A DNA stretch of 7,642 nt from JAAYYF01 sp040255585 (lineage in GTDB: Bacteria; Deinococcota; Deinococci; Deinococcales; Trueperaceae). A program made the position numbers and the translations under genes. The notes beneath the pieces were generated by a model, which did not search any database, had not been told where the DNA came from, and saw only the letters and a program-made list of their open reading frames with translations. Shown piece by piece: positions 6,071 to 7,642 of the stretch. Positions within the stretch are counted from its first letter, which is position 1, and every line of letters begins with the position of its first letter. The stretch spans positions 1 to 7,642 of the forward strand of contig JBDZVI010000109.1 of assembly GCA_040255585.1 (NCBI GenBank), in the 5' to 3' direction.

Positions 6071-7557
6071 GTTGGCCGCCGGCAGGGCGCAACGTCCGTG
6101 TGTTCGTCGGCACCGTCTCCACCGAGACGAACACCTTCGCTCCGGTCCCCACCGACCTGGCAGACTTCGAGGTCGTAAGGCTCGCCGAGTACGAGGCCAG
6201 TGGCTTCCGGGAGGCGCCTGACTTCGAGGAGATCGCGCGCCTGACGACCGAACGGGGCTGGGAACTCGTCTTCGGTCTCCAAGCGTCGGCGCAGCCGTCC
6301 GGCGTGACCGTACGCGCGGCTTACGAGACCATGCGCGACGAACTCCTTGACCGCCTCCAGGCTGAGACGCCGGTTGACATGGTGCTGCTGCCGTTGCACG
6401 GCGCGATGGTAGCGGAGGGCTACGACCACTGCGAGGTCGATCTGGTGAGGCGAGTCAGGGGGATCGTCGGTCCGGAGGTGCCGATCGGCGTCGGCTTCGA
6501 CCTGCATTGCCACTTCACGGAGGAGATCGTCGCGCTGGCCGACGTTCTCGTGGCCTACAAGGAGTACCCGCACACAGACCTGGCCGAACGCGCCGCCGAC
6601 CTCTTCCGACTGACGGCGGCGACGGCCGCCGGAGAGATCCGCCCGAGCATGGCCCTCTTCGATTGCCGCATGATCGGCATCTACACCACGCCGGTGGGGC
6701 CGATGCGCGGTTTCGTCGACGCCATGCAGGCGGCAGAGGCGCGCGGCGACGTACTGTCGCTCTCGCTGGCGCACGGCTTCCCGTGGGGCGACGTGCCGGC
6801 CCTCGGCTGCAAGATGCTCGCCATCACTGACGGGGACGCGGCGGGAGCGGAGCGCGCGGCACGCGCGTGGGGCATGCGCTTCCATGCGTTGCGGCGGGAG
6901 GTCACGCTCGACCCGCTCAGCCTGGACGAGGCTATCGACAAGGCGCTGTCCGTTAGCGGCCCCGGCGGCCCCATGGTCATCGCCGACCAGGCCGACAACA
7001 CGGGCGGAGGGGCGCCGGGCGACTCGACCTACGCACTGGCCGCCCTCCTCGATCGTGGCGCCACCGATGTGGCCTTGGGGATGATCTACGATCCGGAGGT
7101 CGTCCGGCAGGCCGGCGCGGCTGGCGTCGGGGCGCGCATCGACGTGAGGCTCGGTGGCAAGCTGGGCGCCACGTCCGGGTCGCCGCTCGACGTTGCCGCG
7201 GAGGTGCTTGCCGTGAACCCCGCACTGGTGCAGAACTGGCCGCAGACAGACGGCCCGCTCTGGATGAGGTGCGGCGCCGCGGTAGCGCTGCGGATCGCCG
7301 GCCTCGATGTCGTTGTGAACGATGTGAGGGTCCAGGTCTTCGGCCACGAGGTCTTCTCGAGCATGGGCATAGACCCGGTCACGAAGCGGGCGTTGGTAGT
7401 GAAGTCGACCCAACACTTCTACGCCGCCTTCGCGCCGCTGGCGCGCGAGGTCGTCTATATGGGCGGACCGGGCGCCATCGCGCCGCGCATGACGGACATC
7501 CCCCTGAGACGCGCGGACCTGAACAAGTACCCGTGGGTCGAGGAGCCGTTCGGCTAG
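6067..7557 (+). CDS. M81 family metallopeptidase (MlrC-like, microcystinase C family)
   Basis: A 496-residue member of the MlrC/M81 family, normal in length, with the N-terminal (DUF1485/MlrC_N, about 10-300) and C-terminal (MlrC_C, about 303-480) halves. Signatures: STETNTFAP (18-26), LPLHGAMVAEG (109-118... residues around His111), GFDLHCHF (143-150), YKEYPHTD (164-171) and DNTGGGAPGDST (310-321). The candidate zinc ligands His111, Asp145, His147 and His169 are spaced 34, 2 and 22 residues apart. As I recall, the active-site residues proposed for Sphingomonas MlrC (His150, Asp184, His186, His208) have the same spacing, with a glutamate near the N-terminus (here Glu20). No signal peptide: cytoplasmic. 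In the microcystin pathway MlrC removes residues from the tetrapeptide left by MlrB. Most M81 proteins have no known substrate, so the name should not be read as proof of toxin degradation. Start ATG overlaps the upstream TGA by 4 nt, with GGAG at 6055-6058, implying coupled translation with the serine hydrolase. Confidence 0.93.
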   Translation: MSWPPAGRNVRVFVGTVSTETNTFAPVPTDLADFEVVRLAEYEASGFREAPDFEEIARLTTERGWELVFGLQASAQPSGVTVRAAYETMRDELLDRLQAETPVDMVLLPLHGAMVAEGYDHCEVDLVRRVRGIVGPEVPIGVGFDLHCHFTEEIVALADVLVAYKEYPHTDLAERAADLFRLTAATAAGEIRPSMALFDCRMIGIYTTPVGPMRGFVDAMQAAEARGDVLSLSLAHGFPWGDVPALGCKMLAITDGDAAGAERAARAWGMRFHALRREVTLDPLSLDEAIDKALSVSGPGGPMVIADQADNTGGGAPGDSTYALAALLDRGATDVALGMIYDPEVVRQAGAAGVGARIDVRLGGKLGATSGSPLDVAAEVLAVNPALVQNWPQTDGPLWMRCGAAVALRIAGLDVVVNDVRVQVFGHEVFSSMGIDPVTKRALVVKSTQHFYAAFAPLAREVVYMGGPGAIAPRMTDIPLRRADLNKYPWVEEPFG

Positions 7558-7642
7558 ACGCCGGCAGCGAGGCCGCCGCCGGCGGCGACGCCGTCGGTCG
7601 CGGCGGCCCGGACCGCCGCGACGACCTGGTCCGCCAGGCGCT
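7554..7642 (-). CDS. Possible 3' end of a convergent gene (partial, unidentified)
   Basis: On the minus strand one frame is open from the window edge to a TAG (complement of 7554-7556). It would end in about 28 residues rich in Ala, Val and Gly, roughly RLADQVVAAVRAAATDGVAA followed by GGGLAAGV. Twenty-seven of the 28 sense codons end in G or C, and most begin with G or C, a pattern typical of real genes at this base composition. The amphipathic RLADQVVAAVRAAA stretch looks like a C-terminal helix. If real, it converges on the MlrC-like gene, and the two stops share the palindrome CTAG. The protein is unrecognised. The region is so GC-rich that a spurious open frame is quite possible, and a perfect stem lies inside it. 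Confidence 0.35.
   Translation of the reverse strand, partial: RLADQVVAAVRAAATDGVAAGGGLAAGV
7597..7622. repeat. Perfect 10-bp GC-rich inverted repeat after the operon
   Basis: GTCGCGGCGG (7597-7606) and CCGCCGCGAC (7613-7622) form a perfect stem with a 6-nt loop, 39-65 nt beyond the last operon stop. A smaller stem, GCCGCC/GGCGGC (7572-7577 and 7581-7586), precedes it. There is no T-run on the plus side, so it is not a standard intrinsic terminator, but it could pause or end transcription in either direction. It could also simply reflect Ala/Arg codons of the possible convergent gene. Confidence 0.4.

Noticed and set aside
6013..7416. Long minus-strand open frame (467 codons) opposite the MlrC-like gene
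   Set aside because: It is a shadow of a GC-rich gene; the plus strand has unambiguous family motifs throughout, and the minus product is Arg/His-rich without any recognisable domain.

Overview
High-GC (roughly two-thirds G+C) bacterial chromosomal DNA holding one compact, complete-looking catabolic locus. A divergent MurR/RpiR-family regulator (155-979, minus strand) faces a five-gene plus-strand operon (1180-7557): a secreted family-5 peptide-type substrate-binding protein, two DppB/DppC-type permeases, a cytoplasmic serine beta-lactamase-fold hydrolase (peptidase family S12 type), and an M81/MlrC-family metallopeptidase. The taxon cannot be fixed from this window. The binding protein has a Sec signal ending Ala-Phe-Ala/Gln and no lipobox cysteine, which argues against Gram-positive or Chloroflexi-type lipoprotein anchoring. 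It fits a diderm such as Deinococcota (Trueperaceae-like) or a high-GC proteobacterium; this is inference with low certainty.

Layout: 1-154 holds no gene I can support, only weak inverted repeats, one of which could end the regulator transcript. 155-979 is the regulator. 980-1179 is the divergent control region, with a near-consensus sigma70-type promoter for the operon (TTGGCA, 17 bp, TATCAT), an inverted repeat whose arms flank its -10, and two perfect 10-bp palindromes on the regulator side. 1180-2799 is the binding protein. 2817-2854 is a strong 38-nt hairpin in the 81-nt gap before the permeases. 2881-3807 and 3807-4673 are the permeases (TGATG overlap). 4688-6070 is the serine hydrolase, with its own strong Shine-Dalgarno. 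6067-7557 is the MlrC-like enzyme (ATGA overlap). 7558-7642 is a very GC-rich tail that may be the 3' end of a convergent minus-strand gene and contains a perfect 10-bp stem.

Working model (inference): the binding protein and permeases import a peptide-like solute. The two hydrolases lack signal peptides and would degrade it in the cytoplasm. The RpiR/SIS-domain regulator would sense a breakdown product, probably a phosphorylated sugar or similar ligand, and control the divergent promoter. No ATPase subunit is encoded here, so the transporter must borrow one. The combination of an S12 hydrolase, an M81 enzyme and a peptide importer parallels mlrB, mlrC and mlrD of the microcystin-degradation cluster, without the linearising enzyme MlrA. 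It is the most interesting feature of the window and may mark a module for modified, cyclic-derived or D-amino-acid-containing peptides.
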